Assembly: GCA_036346275.1 (NCBI GenBank)
Contig: CM070718.1
Coordinates: 56,238,188 to 56,302,187, forward strand
Direction: 5' to 3'
Length of the DNA stretch: 64,000 bases
From: Otatea glauca
Lineage: Eukaryota; Streptophyta; Magnoliopsida; Poales; Poaceae
Shown: in pieces, positions 1 through 11,000 of the stretch
How positions within the stretch are numbered: position 1 is the stretch's first letter
Layout of the letters: every line of letters starts with the position of its first letter
Notes under the pieces: generated by a model
Told to the model about the DNA's origin: nothing
The model's input: the letters and a program-made list of their open reading frames with translations, nothing else
Database searches by the model: none
Program-made: the position numbers and the translations under genes

Positions 1-445
1 AATGTCTATGAACTAATTATTTGCATTTGAGGTTTAGTAAAACCGTCTCGATTCGTCAGAGATGCAACCCGGCCGATAGGAGGTTGATAGAGGTACATGG
101 GGCGAATATGATTATATCTTCTCCTTTAGCATTAGCTAGGTGACAACTTATTGTTTTGATGCATCTTTGTCTTGTATTTTGTTGTAGGCCTTTGAAAAAG
201 CGGGTTGGGTAGGACGGGCCACATTACAAAGGTTAACGCCGTCTTTGGGAGCCCTTGGCGGTACTACTACAGCATGGTTGACTCGGTGAGGGAAAGATTC
301 GCGCCCCTGGCTGGAAGCACTTTGGGCGTTGAAGGAGAACGTGGAAGGAGGAAGACAACCAAACATGTCGGTAGCGGTGTGGGTGGCCACAGGTGAGTTT
401 CGTTATTTATTTACTCTATTTGAGTATTGCTTTAAATGTAAGTAC

Positions 446-1495
446 AATTTGTGATGTGTGATTATATGCGGGAGAGGTTCCGCCTTGAGAACGAAGGCGA
501 TTACAACGCTTTGAAGAAGGCCAAAAGCGTCTTCAACGAGTGCAAAAAGGTTGTCGGAGATTCATTCAACAATGCATGTATTCAAGTGTCATCAATTTTA
601 CAAGAGGGTGAAGAAGGTGAACATGAGAAGAGGACCGAGGCGAGGAGGATACACTGACGGAACAAGAGTATCTCGAGCTCGGTCGATTGGATAATGAAGG
701 ACATGGAGGCTTGGAGGTGGATGTGCCGGTACTGGGGATCGGAGGATTTTCAAGAAAAATCAAATAGAAATCGCAGGGAACAGAAGAAGTAGATTGGGGA
801 AGCACAAGTGCAGTGTGACGGACACATTGGCCTAGAGCAACGCATGGTAAGTATCGGTATTATAATTGTTAGTGAATTTGTCACTATGTTTCTAACTTTG
901 CATCGTAGGAGGCTGAAAGTGGGAGTACTCCCACTTTTGTGGAAGTTTACATCCGGGGGCACCAAGGCGAGGATCCACAGAACCCGGATGTGTTGTGCGA
1001 CGACGGGGCTAGTGAGAGGATGGTAAGTATAAATGACACAATATGTTTTGTGCAAATTTACATCCAGGAGCACCAAAATGCTGTTTTGTAGGCGTCATAT
1101 GCAGAACAAATGACACAACGTCATGGGCCGGAGGTTGATTGGAGGGCCGCGCCGGTCGATGTGGAAGCATTGTACCACGCTGGAGGAGGCCTAAAGCATG
1201 GGAGGTTCGTTAATAAAACTGATTTTATTTGTTTTCGCTCTACTAAGGAAAAAAATTGCATGGTCACATTTCAGTATATATCGTTTGTAGGTGGGCCATG
1301 GGGGATGGAGTTGTGGACTGCGATCGTCCTCCACGAGGCTCGGTTTCCTCACAGGGGAGTGCTCGCTCATCGAGGTCCGCACGGGAAGCACAAGCGCACG
1401 AGGAGGCTCGTCAAGCGCGAGAGGAGGCTCGTCAAGCGCGAGAAGAGTCTCGTCAAGCACGAGAAGCTTCATGCCGAGAAGACTCGAATACATGA
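446..1495 (+). CDS. Transposase_24-like CACTA gene, exons of the conserved domain
   Basis: The family is a plant En/Spm accessory or transposase protein of unproven biochemistry. Exons are readable through intact GT-AG junctions: about 446-846 (LKKAKSVFNECKKVVGD, then KDMEAWRWMCRYWGSE), donor ATG|GTAAGT at 846; about 908-1022 (VEVYIRGHQGEDPQNPD), donor at 1022; about 1092-1204 (AEQMTQRHGPEVDW, GGGLKHGR); about 1290-1495 (MGDGVVD, then a charged repeat). The order and motifs match the family: a CKK core, a W-rich YWGSE motif, an RGHxG block, then a G-x-KHGR motif. The first exon needs one frame change near 640-660, by an unseen intron or an indel. A candidate 5' exon at about 200-391 ends in CAG|GTGAG but has no recognisable protein. 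The reading frame stops at 1495, so the C-terminal exons must be reached by splicing before that stop. Confidence 0.7.
1397..1470 (+). repeat. 21-bp tandem repeat encoding an EEARQAR heptad
   Basis: Units at 1397-1417, 1418-1438 and 1439-1459 plus a half unit encode repeating EEARQAR/EESRQAR in the CACTA 1 gene. The phase (multiple of 3) and the charged heptad pattern suggest a short helical or coiled-coil linker. Confidence 0.8.
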
Positions 1496-1714
1496 AAATG
1501 TATCTGCGGTACAATCTCAACTTTGAACAAAGCGCTCAAGTTTACATTTGTGATTAAAATCTAACAAACAATCTATATCGACAAATGTCACAATCTCTTG
1601 GACCTAACGTGCGGTGTTTAGCCCTCTGTTCATGAGTAAAGATACTTGAGTTCATTACGCTTTAATTCACTTAGCTCGTAAAATCACGAATTCACAAACT
1701 GGACTATTATGTCA

Positions 1715-2210
1715 TAGGGCTCCCACCACCTCCCTTCTACATGTTTTCTCGCACATGCAGCCACCACCACAAGGAGAAGCATCACAGGTGCTCGGCCTCC
1801 CCGGCGTCCTTCATAAACCCTCTTTGGGATCAGGGCACCACCCCTAGGAGATGCACCTCGGGTTATATGATATTCTCATGCATTCTTTATTTTCAAAAAC
1901 TCTATTATGTGTACTTCATATCACAAACTATGATCCACAGCTCCCGCCTCCTCCTCCTTTCTACATGTTCAATCCACAGATCAGACCACTTTCTGGGAGA
2001 GGCACCACGAGGTAAAGACGGATCGGTTCAATTCGTTATTTAAAATTTGAATGAATGATTTATATGTGGCATGATGTACTGTCTATGCCTTACAGGGCTC
2101 CCCACCTCCAAACCCGTTCTACATGTACCCACCACCTATGCCAAGCCAAGGAATGCCTATGTACTTCAACCCGTGGGCCCTGACCACCTCAGACGACACC
2201 ACATGTATGG
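1715..2210 (+). other. Proline-rich FYM exons of the CACTA 1 gene
   Basis: Three separate stretches encode a proline run followed by FYM: about 1720-1800 (PPPPFYMF, continuing in a neighbouring frame as HMQPPPQGEASQ), about 1932-1990 (PQLPPPPPFYMFNPQ) and about 2092-2205 (GSPPPNPFYMYPPPMPSQG). Each follows about 150 bases of AT-rich sequence with plausible splice acceptors, so they look like serial exons from an exon duplication. Proline/glutamine-rich C-termini are common in Transposase_24 proteins. Exact exon borders are not resolved. Confidence 0.55.
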
Positions 2211-2275
2211 ATGTCGAAAATATTATAAGTTTGCGACACGAGCTAAGTTTGTCAATTCTTGTACAAATTGCCGTT

Positions 2276-2550
2276 TTGGATGTGTGATTGATTATCTAAG
2301 GATCTGCTAGAATGTCTCATACGGTTTGAGAGATTGGTATATATATTATAAGCGCAAATGTTTCTTTGTCTGTGAGTGGATGTCCTATTTACTAGAGAGG
2401 TCATGCCGAAAATTTGTACATTTCAATGACTTAGTTTTAAGCCGGTTTAAAGAGTTGAAAGGTTGGTTTCGGTCTTTTAGTAGAGGTAGTAGGTTTGGTG
2501 TCTCGTTTGTTAATTTTTCGTTAGCTTGAACTTTGTTTTGGAGTTTGATG
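2276..2550 (+). repeat. Direct repeat, copy 1 (CACTA 1 interior)
   Basis: This block begins with GGATGTGTGATTG and contains GGATCTGCTAGAATGTCTC; it recurs about 1.55 kb downstream at 3832-4092 with small indels. Between the copies lie AT-rich sequence and the C-terminal exon of the gene. Copy 2 sits in the 3' untranslated region, so copy 1 is probably a displaced copy of that 3' region. Confidence 0.8.
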
Positions 2551-3540
2551 ACTTGGTGAGCTACCTGCCCCATCCCTTCCTTTCTCTTGCTCAAATTTAG
2601 GAACATATGCTTCGTAGGAACTTTAGTTCATTCTTTGAATATGAGATTACATATGCTTCATTGAATATGAGATTACGTGTGCGTGGATGGACATATACTT
2701 AGTAGGAAATCTAGTTCATTCTTTTAGTATATATCAATCTTAGTAATCTGTTGCAAAAGTGATAATTTTTGTTGAAATGCACAACTGAGTCAATTTTAGG
2801 ATATTTAGGCAACTCTTTCTTAAACCTTGCACAAATCATCTCAATGTTCATACTTGGAAAGGTTAACTTGTGTGCTTATGAAAGTTCATTCTTTGTGCTC
2901 CTGTAGATAAGTGATGGTTTACCAAATTATGAACCCATTCGTGCTATTTGATTTTTCTTTTCACAATAACTTTTGATTTAGAACCTTATATTGTGCTGAC
3001 TTCTTGGAATTGAAAAGTTATCTTAAGACAACTTGTTCAATTGTGAACTTATGTTTTAAATGCTTTATATGGCATCCTTGTAGAATGTTGTTTGCCCATG
3101 TACAATCTTATTGTTTATCCTTGTAGAATGCTTTATATTTGTACTTTGTATATTGAACTCTTAAAATGACTACCAAAACTCTTATTGCTTCTTTGAACTA
3201 TTTTCTTTGTTTGTTATCTTTTGAATACTCGGTGATGCAATTGGGGTCTTTGGAAGTTGAATTAAATAATTTTAGTTGTAATCTTGGCCTTATGTTAATA
3301 CTAGAGTATTACTTTGATACTTCATTGAATATGAGATTGATGTTCATATGATTATTGCAGCATATCTTGACTAGCTCGTACGTGTAGTTCTTATATATAG
3401 TATTTATTCTTGTTTAGCTTGACCTGTCATATTGATATTCTCATATTGTGTCTTGGTTGAATAATACTATTGATATTCTCATATTGACATTCATGTGAAT
3501 CAGCATAATGTTACTTGTAGCACAACCTAAGTTAATCTTG
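2551..3540. other. AT-rich non-coding interior of CACTA 1
   Basis: I see no protein motif here. The stretch has small internal echoes (GAATATGAGATTAC appears near 2637, 2664 and 3325) and probably represents intron. Confidence 0.5.
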
Positions 3541-3548
3541 AACTTGCA

Positions 3549-3660
3549 GGTTTCTAGGTCATGCCCTCTAGCACGTTCTAACGACGACATCATAGAAGAC
3601 ATCTTCAACAGCGCCGGCGGTGGTGGTAGCGCCCACAACTCCAACAACCCCGAGGCATGA
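3549..3660 (+). other. C-terminal exon of the CACTA 1 gene
   Basis: After an acceptor-like TTGCAG the frame reads a DDIIEDIFNSAGG stretch, then a Gly/Ser/Asn-rich tail ending NNPEA and TGA at 3657-3659. GC content rises sharply against the AT-rich surroundings. Position, splice signal and composition fit the last exon of the transposon gene; homology alone would not establish it. Confidence 0.5.
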
Positions 3661-3831
3661 ATTCCATTGTGAGCTCGATTGGTGTATAACTGTTGTACTT
3701 TATAACTTGTTGTGATGGATACGTTGTGATCGACTTATTGTGATGGACTTATTTTAATGGGTCGTGGATTGTATCTATTGTGGTTGTAATGTGTTGTGCG
3801 TCATTGCGTAGTTTACAAATTCTTTGTTGGA

Positions 3832-4092
3832 TGTGTGATTGGATTATCTAAGGATCTGCTAGAATGTCTCATACGGTTTGAGAGATTGATATATATTATA
3901 AGCGCAATGTTTTTTGTCTCTTGAGTGGATGTCCTATTTACAAGAGAGGTCATGCGAAATTTTGTACATTCGGAGACTTAGTTTTAAGCGGTTTGAAGAG
4001 TTAAAGGTTGGTTTGATATTTTAGTCTTGGTAATAGGTTTGGTGTCTCGTTTGTTAATCATTCGTTCGCTTCAACTTCATTGTGGAGTTTGT
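3832..4092 (+). repeat. Direct repeat, copy 2 (CACTA 1 3' untranslated region)
   Basis: Partner of the block at 2276-2550. It shares the GGATCTGCTAGAATGTCTC core and the AGTGGATGTCCTATTTAC segment and ends near TGGAGTTTG. Confidence 0.8.
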
Positions 4093-4217
4093 CTTTTGTG
4101 TTCTGATTTACGATCGATTTGAACAAAATAGATGATCTTATTTATTCTTCACTTAGCAATTTTAGTTTCATTTTCTTTTGCCTTTTCTTTTCTTCTTTAG
4201 TTGTTATATGTATTGAG

Positions 4218-4285
4218 TGCGATACATATATATATATAAATACATACATTTGGATATATATACATATATGTATTGAGTGCGATAC

Positions 4286-4317
<32 letters not shown>

Positions 4318-4345
4318 ATATATATATAAACATACATTTGGATAA
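4218..4345. repeat. AT-dinucleotide microsatellite
   Basis: Runs of TA repeats are interspersed with two copies of GTATTGAGTGCGATACATA (4208 and 4269). The region is low complexity; the reading frame through it is meaningless. Confidence 0.9.
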
Positions 4346-4367
4346 TATACATTTTTTTGTAAAAATG

Positions 4368-4787
4368 ATGATTAAATTCGTGGGTTTAATAAACCCACAA
4401 TTTAATCTGATAAATTCGTGGGTTTATTAAACCCACGAATTTAACAATTAAATTCGTGGGCTAAAAAACCCACAATTTATCGAATAAATTAGTGGGTTTA
4501 ATAAACCCACGAATTTATCTGATAAATTCGTGAGTTTTTTAGCCCACAATTTAATGTTTAAATCGTGGGTTTATTAAACCCACAATTTTTCGAAACCCAA
4601 TTAAATTCGTGGGCTTAGTAGAAACTCACGAATTTAACTTAAATTCGTGGGTACCCACGAATTTAATTAATTCATTTCATCGAGTTAAATTCGTAAACTA
4701 AATTCGACGGTTTGCTCACGAATTTAAGTTAAATTCGTGGGTTTTAGCTTAAATTCGTGGGTTTTTGGCCCACGAATTTTTCCCTGA
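4368..4787. repeat. Subterminal inverted-repeat array of CACTA 1
   Basis: More than a dozen copies of AAATTCGTGGGTTT or its complement AAACCCACGAATTT alternate in both orientations, so most neighbours can pair as hairpins. Such arrays are the transposase-binding subterminal regions of CACTA elements. This is not a CRISPR array: repeats are short, inverted and without uniform spacers. Confidence 0.88.
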
Positions 4788-4798
4788 TTCTTGTAGTG
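4788..4798 (-). repeat. 3' terminal inverted repeat of CACTA 1
   Basis: TTCTTGTAGTG is the canonical CACTACAAGAA end in reverse complement. It marks the transposon-gypsy boundary. Confidence 0.9.
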
Positions 4799-4809
4799 TT
4801 CGCATTCTT

Positions 4810-5600
4810 TTATTTCCCGAGATTTTGCTGTTCAAAATGATATGGAAATAGTGAATCTTAAATGTGTGCTCATAGTCCAATCCCCTGGATCAGAACTCCG
4901 ATCTAAAGTAGGATGTTACAGGGTAAGACTAATAATTAATGGAGTTGAGTTCTAGCAAACTTAATCGTCCTTAATACCCAAACCTTGGATGTTATCACAG
5001 GAATGGATTGGTTAACCAATCACAAAGCGATCTTGGGTCGTGGAAAAAGAGTCATATCGGTCGAGAGCCCGGATGGAAAGAAGATTGAGTTTGAAGCAAA
5101 ATCAGTGCGGGAGGGACAATTGATGGTCAACAGCATGAAGACTGTCAGCTTAGAAGAAGTGCCCATAGTCAATGAATATCCGGATGTTTTCCCGGAAGAT
5201 TTACAGAATGCCGCGGATAGAGATATTGAGTTCGTGATAGAGCTGGTTCCAGGGACAGCTCCAATAGCTAAGAGACCTTACAGGATGTCCATAGAGGAAT
5301 TGGTGGAAATGAAGAAGCAAATTGAAGAACTGGTGGAAAAAGGATTTATAAGACCTAGTTCATCGCCATGGGGAGCACCTGTCCTATTCGTCAAGAAGAA
5401 GGACGGGAGTTTTAGGATGTGTATAGACTATCGTGCACTCAATGATGTGATGATAAAGAATAAGTATCCTCTACCTAGGATCGATGATTTGTTTGACCAG
5501 TTGAGAGGAGCAGGAGTCTTCTCCAAAATTGATCTCCGATCAGGATACCATCAATTGAAGATCCGATCAGAGGATATTAGAAGGCGCATTTTCGTCAAGA
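4810..5600 (+). pseudogene. pol: Element A protease tail and reverse transcriptase, N-terminal half
   Basis: The protease-RT linker is visible from about 4880 (SPGSELR) to GMDWL at about 5002. The RT palm and fingers follow: YPDVFPEDL, SPWGAPVLFVKKKDGSFRMC, DYRALNDV, YPLPRIDDLFDQLRGA, FSKIDLRSGYHQLKI. The catalytic aspartate of the KIDLRSGYHQ block is present. The frame breaks at about 5577-5605, where the conserved KTAF block is scrambled. The upstream protease catalytic triad lies beyond the CACTA insertion. Confidence 0.85.
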
Positions 5601-5604
5601 TATG

Positions 5605-6480
5605 GGCACTACGAGTTTACAGTGATGTCTTTTGGTTTGACAAATGCACCAGCATATTTCATGAACTTAATGAATAAGGTTTTTATGGAATATTTGGATA
5701 AGTTCATCGTCGTATTCATAGATGATATCCTTATCTATTCCAAGACGAGCGAAGAGCACGCCGAGCATTTGAGGCTAGTCCTTGAAAAGTTGAGAGAGCA
5801 ACAGTTGTTTGCGAAATTTAGCAAATGTGATTTCTGGAAGAATAAGGTTGAATTTCTTGGACACATAATGACTGCAGCAGGAGTTGTGGTAGATCCAAAG
5901 AAAGTGGAGACGGTTCTGCATTGGGAGCAACCCAAGTCGGTAACCCAGATTCGTAGTTTCCATGGAATGGCGGGGTATTACCGTCGATTCATCGAAGGAT
6001 TCTCTACGATTGCGAGACCTCTTACGCAAGTGTTGAAAAAGGAAAAGAAATTCTTATGGGACTTTGAGTGTGAGAAGAGTTTTCGAGAGTTGAAGAGGAG
6101 ATTAACATCGGCTTTGTATTAGTTTTACGGCGTTCATCAAGGCTTCGACATCTATTGTGATGCATCGCGTCGGGATTGGGATGCGTGTTGATGCAAAATA
6201 GGAAGGTAATTGCCTATGCATCGAGGCAATTGAGACCACATGAGAGAACTATCGACCCATGATTTGGAATTAGCTGCCGTAGTGCATGCACTAAAGATAT
6301 GGCGTCATCATCTCATCGGAAATAGATGTGAAGTGTATCAGATCATAAAAGTCTTAAGTATATCTTCACGCAAGTGACCTAAATATGAGGCAAAGAAGAT
6401 GGTTAGAGTTAATCAAGGATTATAATGTGGAATTCACTACCATCTGGTAAAGCCAACGTAGTGGCGACGCCTTGAGTAGA
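5605..6480 (+). pseudogene. pol: Element A reverse transcriptase C-terminal half and RNase H remnant
   Basis: After the frame change the RT continues with MSFGLTNAPAYF and the catalytic FIDDIL box at about 5715-5732, then the thumb (FSKCDFW, VEFLGHI) and YYRRFIEGFS. A premature stop occurs at 6120-6122. Downstream, pieces of RNase H are readable in changing frames: IYCDAS near 6155, THDLELAAVVHALKIWR near 6255, and traces of the final block to about 6480. Several indels make RNase H non-functional. Confidence 0.82.
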
Positions 6481-6739
6481 AAGAACCATAGTGTAAATAT
6501 CTTTGTTGGAAGCAGTCGAGCGGAATTGTGTAAGGATTTTAAATTAGAAGCGGAAATAGTACGGAAGGATTCCTAGCAACTTTGGAAGTAAGACCTACCC
6601 GGAAGATCGGATCGGGAGGCGGAAAGATGATGATAAGATCAATAGAATTAAGGGCAAAATGGATGAAGGCAAAGCAAAAGATTTCAAACTGGATGAACAA
6701 GGTACTATGTGGTTTAAAGAGCGCATTTGTGTGCGAACA

Positions 6740-7830
6740 AAAGGAGTTGAAGCGATTAATTCGAGGAGGCTCATGACTCCAAGTACTCAATTCATCCAGG
6801 AAGTGCGAAAATGTATCAAGATTTAAAGGAAAGATTTTGGTGGCCAAGCATGAAGCGAAGTCGCGAATATGTTGCATTATGTGACATATGCCAAAGAGTC
6901 AAAGCTATGCACCAAAGACCAGCGAGGCTATTACAACCCCTAAAGATACCTGAATGGAAATGGGAAGAAATTGGTATGGATTTCATAACCGGATTGCCCA
7001 GAACGCAAAGTGGATATGATTCTATATGGGTCATAGTAGATCGTTTAACTAAAGTGGCACATTTCATACCCGTGAGGACCACTTATTTCGGAGACCGGTT
7101 AGCAGAACTTTATATGGCACGGATCGTCTGCTTGCACGGAGTACCGAAGAAGATAGTGTCGGATAGAGGTACCCAATTTACCTCCGTTTTGGGGTAAGCT
7201 ACATGAGGCAATGGGGACTCGTTTGAACTTGATCTGACCTACCATCCGCATGACGGATGGTCAAAGCGAGAGGTTAACGGATATTGGAAGATATGTTGAG
7301 AACTGCGCTTTAGCATATTCAACCTCATGGGACAAGTGTTTGCCTTATGCTGAGTTTAGTTACAACAACAGATTATCGAGCGAGTTTCTGGATGTCTCCA
7401 TTTGAAGCTTTGTATGGTCGGTCTGTCGAACACCATTGAATTGGAATGAGACAGTGACGACATGTTTTGGACGAGACATTCTTCAGAAGCGGAAGAACAA
7501 ATCATACTGATCGGGGAAAGATTGAAGATTGCACAATCAAGGCGAGAAGAGTTATCTTGACAACCGTCGCAGGAGGCGAGCTTTGAACCGAAGATTTTGT
7601 GTACCTTAGAGTCACACCTCTCAAAGGAGTCGAAGGTTCCATGCAAAAGGAAAGCTCGCACCCAGATATATGTTGGACCATTCAAGATCTTGAGCCGCAG
7701 AGGTGAAGTTGCTTATCAATTGGAGTTACCACAGTCTTTGGCGGAGTGCATGATGTATTTCATGTATCTGGCGAAGAAGTGTCTCCAGTACCTAGGAAGA
7801 GCAAACACTTTTGGAGGCAATTGAGTGCAA
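6740..7830 (+). pseudogene. pol: Element A integrase
   Basis: The zinc-binding region is partly preserved (YSIHPGSAKMYQDLKERFWWPSM then LCDICQRVK). The catalytic core includes GMDFITGLP and SDRGTQF, giving the first two acidic residues, in an uninterrupted stretch 6811-7197. After 7197 the frame changes repeatedly; the region of the third catalytic residue (TDGQ-S-ER near 7253-7275) is shifted. The GPFKIL C-terminal module is visible near 7675. The protein would be truncated before completing the active site. Confidence 0.84.
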
Positions 7831-7839
7831 GAAGATCGA

Positions 7840-8003
7840 CTTACAAAGAACATCCGATGAAGATTACGGGCGTAATGGACAGAGAGACAAGGAACAAGTC
7901 AACACGTTTTGCAGAGTTGATGGAGCAACCATTGGAAAGTGAAGCAACATGGGAGCGAGAAGAAGATCTGAAGAAGGAGTTCCTAACCTATTTACGTAGA
8001 TGA
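7840..8003 (+). pseudogene. Element A chromodomain
   Basis: The C-terminal end of pol reads PMKITGVMDRETRNKS and then ESEATWEREEDLKKEF. The spacing and the ATWE motif match the truncated (group II) chromodomains of plant chromoviruses, which direct integrase to heterochromatin. The aromatic cage is incomplete, as is usual in this group. One small deletion shifts the last residues. Confidence 0.75.
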
Positions 8004-8030
8004 CCTTGAATCTCGGGACGAGATTACATT

Positions 8031-8041
8031 AAGGGGAGGTT
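8031..8041 (+). other. Polypurine tract of element A
   Basis: AAGGGGAGGTT lies directly before the LTR TG. It would prime plus-strand DNA synthesis. Confidence 0.8.
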
Positions 8042-11000
8042 TGTAACACCTAATTTTTGCTCTAACTTAAATTTTGGAGTATTTTTATTTTTGTGAATTT
8101 TTTGGGAATTTATTTAAATTTATTTGGATTTATTCAAATAGGGCTTTTCTTGAAAACAATTGAATAATGGAAAAGTTTTTGCAAAGTTTTATTGCAAATA
8201 TTTTAATTAAGTTCCAAATATCTCAAAGTAATTTCTAGAATTTTCTAGATTTTTCTCGATATTTTAAAAGCTCCAAATGATTTAATTGAATTTCTAGAAT
8301 TATTTTAAATGTGAAATGATTTTAAAATCAGTTGAGCGATAATGGGTGAGCCCATTCTTGTGCGTGTCATGATCGCATCACAGAAACCCTAGCGCCGCCT
8401 AGCCCAAGCCGTCCGTCCGGATCGCACGCTGTCGTGTGCCACGTCGCCGTCGCGCGTGAGCCTTTGGATCATCGCCGCACGAACGCACAGGATCGCGCCA
8501 CATCGCTTCGTCCCCGCGAGATCATCGGAGAGACGTGGGCGTTGATGGCCGTGACTTCCGCCGGCCGTTTCGCGCAAGTCGAGGCAGCCCTTAAGTCCCC
8601 ATTGAAGGCGTCGTGCAGAGGCCTTCGCTCCGCGTCTTTTGACTCCTAGCACGCACGCCGAGACCCCCTCTAGCGCCCGTACGAGCTCGCCGTAGTTGCT
8701 TCTTTGTACCACCACTATTTTTTGCCGTTTGCTGCGCCGACGGTTTCTCTCCGTCGTCGCCAAGGTCACTGGAGTAACCCTTCCGCCAAGCCGCGTCGAA
8801 CGAGCCACTTCTTCTCGCCAGTGAAGCCCCGCATCGCCGTCGCCGAGGTCGTCTTCCCCAGCTCCGGCAACCTTCGCTTCTTCCGCGCCGCCAACCTCGT
8901 CGAACATGGCCGACCGTCCGATTTGCATCGTTCGGTTACGGTGGGTCCACGTAGCCTCCATCTCTGTAGATGTTTAGATTGAATCGTGACCGTTAGATCT
9001 TGATGTATGCGGTAGGGATTAGATATAGATCTGCGGCTAGATTTAATGCGAACCCTTGGATCTTTTTGGGACGCATAGGATTGAGCCACGTCGCGCCTTG
9101 AGCGATGAAACCGCTCGGTACCGTGGGCGTTAGATTAGATCTAAGCGGTAGAGATTGGATCTGGTTTTGCCCTAAGGATCGCGCCGTTCGATTTGAGCGT
9201 CGCGGCGGAGATGGCCGTACCCTCACCAAATCGCGTCTTGACGCGTGGGCGTTTGACCGGCGGAGACCGAGATCCGGCCGTCGATTTGGGTGCACCGTCG
9301 CGATTGCGCCGCGTGTCGTCGCATGAACCGAGACGTCGCAGTGATGGCGCGGTGCTGGCCGTTGGATCTGAGCGCGACGTTGGATGTGCGACGCGTGGAG
9401 GCCTGGAGCCGAGGCGTCGCTGCGTTGGATGCGTGGCTGACCGCTGGATGCGCGACGCGTGTCGCACGCATCTCGAAGCGGCTCTTTGTGCGGCGTGAGG
9501 AGATCGGCCGTTGATTCAACGAGCGGCTCGGATCTTGCCGCGTTCTTTGATCGATTCAGTGAACCGAGTCCACGGTAGACCAGAGCCGAGCCGTGAACCC
9601 AGTCCATAGACCAGAGCGACGTGGCAGCCTCTGGGCGTGCCACGTGTCGTGCTAACGTCATCGCTGACGTCATAAATATGTTATATATAAAAATATTTTG
9701 GCCGAAATTCTTTTATGTGCTGACGTCATCATGATGCAATGCTGATGTCATAAATGCGAATTTTCAGTATAAAAATAATTGGGAAAAATCGGATTTCTTA
9801 ATTTCTGTATTTTCAGATTTTATTCAAACTTCAAATGACTATAACTTTTGCATTTTAACTCGGATTTGGGTGATTCAAATTTCTAAAAATTCATAAAATT
9901 ATGATCTATTTAATGATGAATTTTATTTGAATTTTTGTGGCCATTTAGTCCTCTGTATTAGATTTTTATTGTATATTTTGTTTGTTTGCGTAGACGCAAA
10001 TTTGCCGGAAAGTTTCGAAGAAGAATTCGTCGCTCAAGACCAAGCTTCGGAACACGACCAGCAACTCTTTGAAGGCAAGTGATGCTTTGATCATTTTGAT
10101 CCCAGGTTTTTAAAATGTAGTTTATGCTTTGAAACTATGCATGCTTATTTATTTAAAATGAATTTAAATTGATTTGGGATAATGTAGTTAATCAACCCAT
10201 TTTGTTATGCCACCTTGAATTATTAATTGTATGCCCTATATCATTGTCACCCTAAGTTTGATTATATTAGTTGGATGCTAATATTGTGCCAACACGGGAG
10301 GCTAGACCGTGAGTAGATGCTTAGCCTTGCAACGAATCATGAGTGATCTTTCGGAAAAATGCTACAATACTGATTAAACACATATTGAATGTATTTTGAA
10401 AAGTGGTGTGATGATGCCACATGATGAGATTGAGTATGGTGACTGTGTGGTTCCGTGCAGATGTTGAGTTATTGCTGGCATGTGTTGCACAATAATCAAC
10501 TGGGTGGGAAATGATTTAGACTAGAGCAAGTGGCAAGAGGCTGTGTGCCTGGTGGGCCTGTGTGGCAGTGGGTTGATGAGTGTTGTGAGTCTGTGTGCCA
10601 CAATGGGCTGTGTGCCACTGTTGAGTGTTGGAAGTCTTGCCTTGGTCGATTAAGGACTTCACCTTGCAAGCCTTTGATCTGAGTCACCCGTACAACCACA
10701 TATGCGATATGGGACAGACCTAGTTGACTAGGGTTACGATATCTTTCCTCGATACCTCGGGTGATAGTACGGGGTGTATCTGTATGGGGAGCGCACGTGC
10801 TACGGCTTGGTGCCCATCCAGCGGTGATTGGCGGTCCTATACTTGGCTCGTGTGAGGGAAGTGATAGTGAAGGCAATACGGAGAGGTTCTTTAGTTAAGG
10901 TAGAGGTTCTGAAAAGCTTTGTTGCGGACAATCACATGTGTGGTGGCGGTTTGTATCTTGTGGGTAAAGTGTACAACCTCTGCAGAGTGTCAAAACTATT

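Larger units (their letters stand above)
1..4798 (+). mobile_element. CACTA (En/Spm) transposon 1, 3' part, 5' end outside window
   Basis: The right boundary is exact: the last 11 bases (4788-4798) read TTCTTGTAGTG, the reverse complement of the CACTACAAGAA terminus known for plant CACTA elements. The next three bases, TTC, would be the 3-bp target duplication. A dense array of short inverted repeats precedes the terminus, as expected of CACTA subterminal regions. The body holds an intron-containing gene resembling the plant Transposase_24 (En/Spm) family. No TNP2 catalytic transposase is visible, so it may lie upstream or the element may be non-autonomous. The flanking sequence from 4799 is gypsy protease, so the transposon jumped into a retroelement. 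Confidence 0.88.

Noticed and set aside
4368..4787. CRISPR-like repeat array (also 12161-12440 and 18150-18554)
   Set aside because: The repeats are short, alternate in orientation and flank CACTA termini in a plant sequence; there are no uniform spacers or cas genes.
8389..9673. Long GC-rich ORFs on both strands in LTR A (similar at 25276-26720, 34511-35187, 43211-43854, 54177-55058)
   Set aside because: They overlap on several frames, show no domain, are not conserved as protein between LTR copies and lie in the GC-rich part of LTRs.
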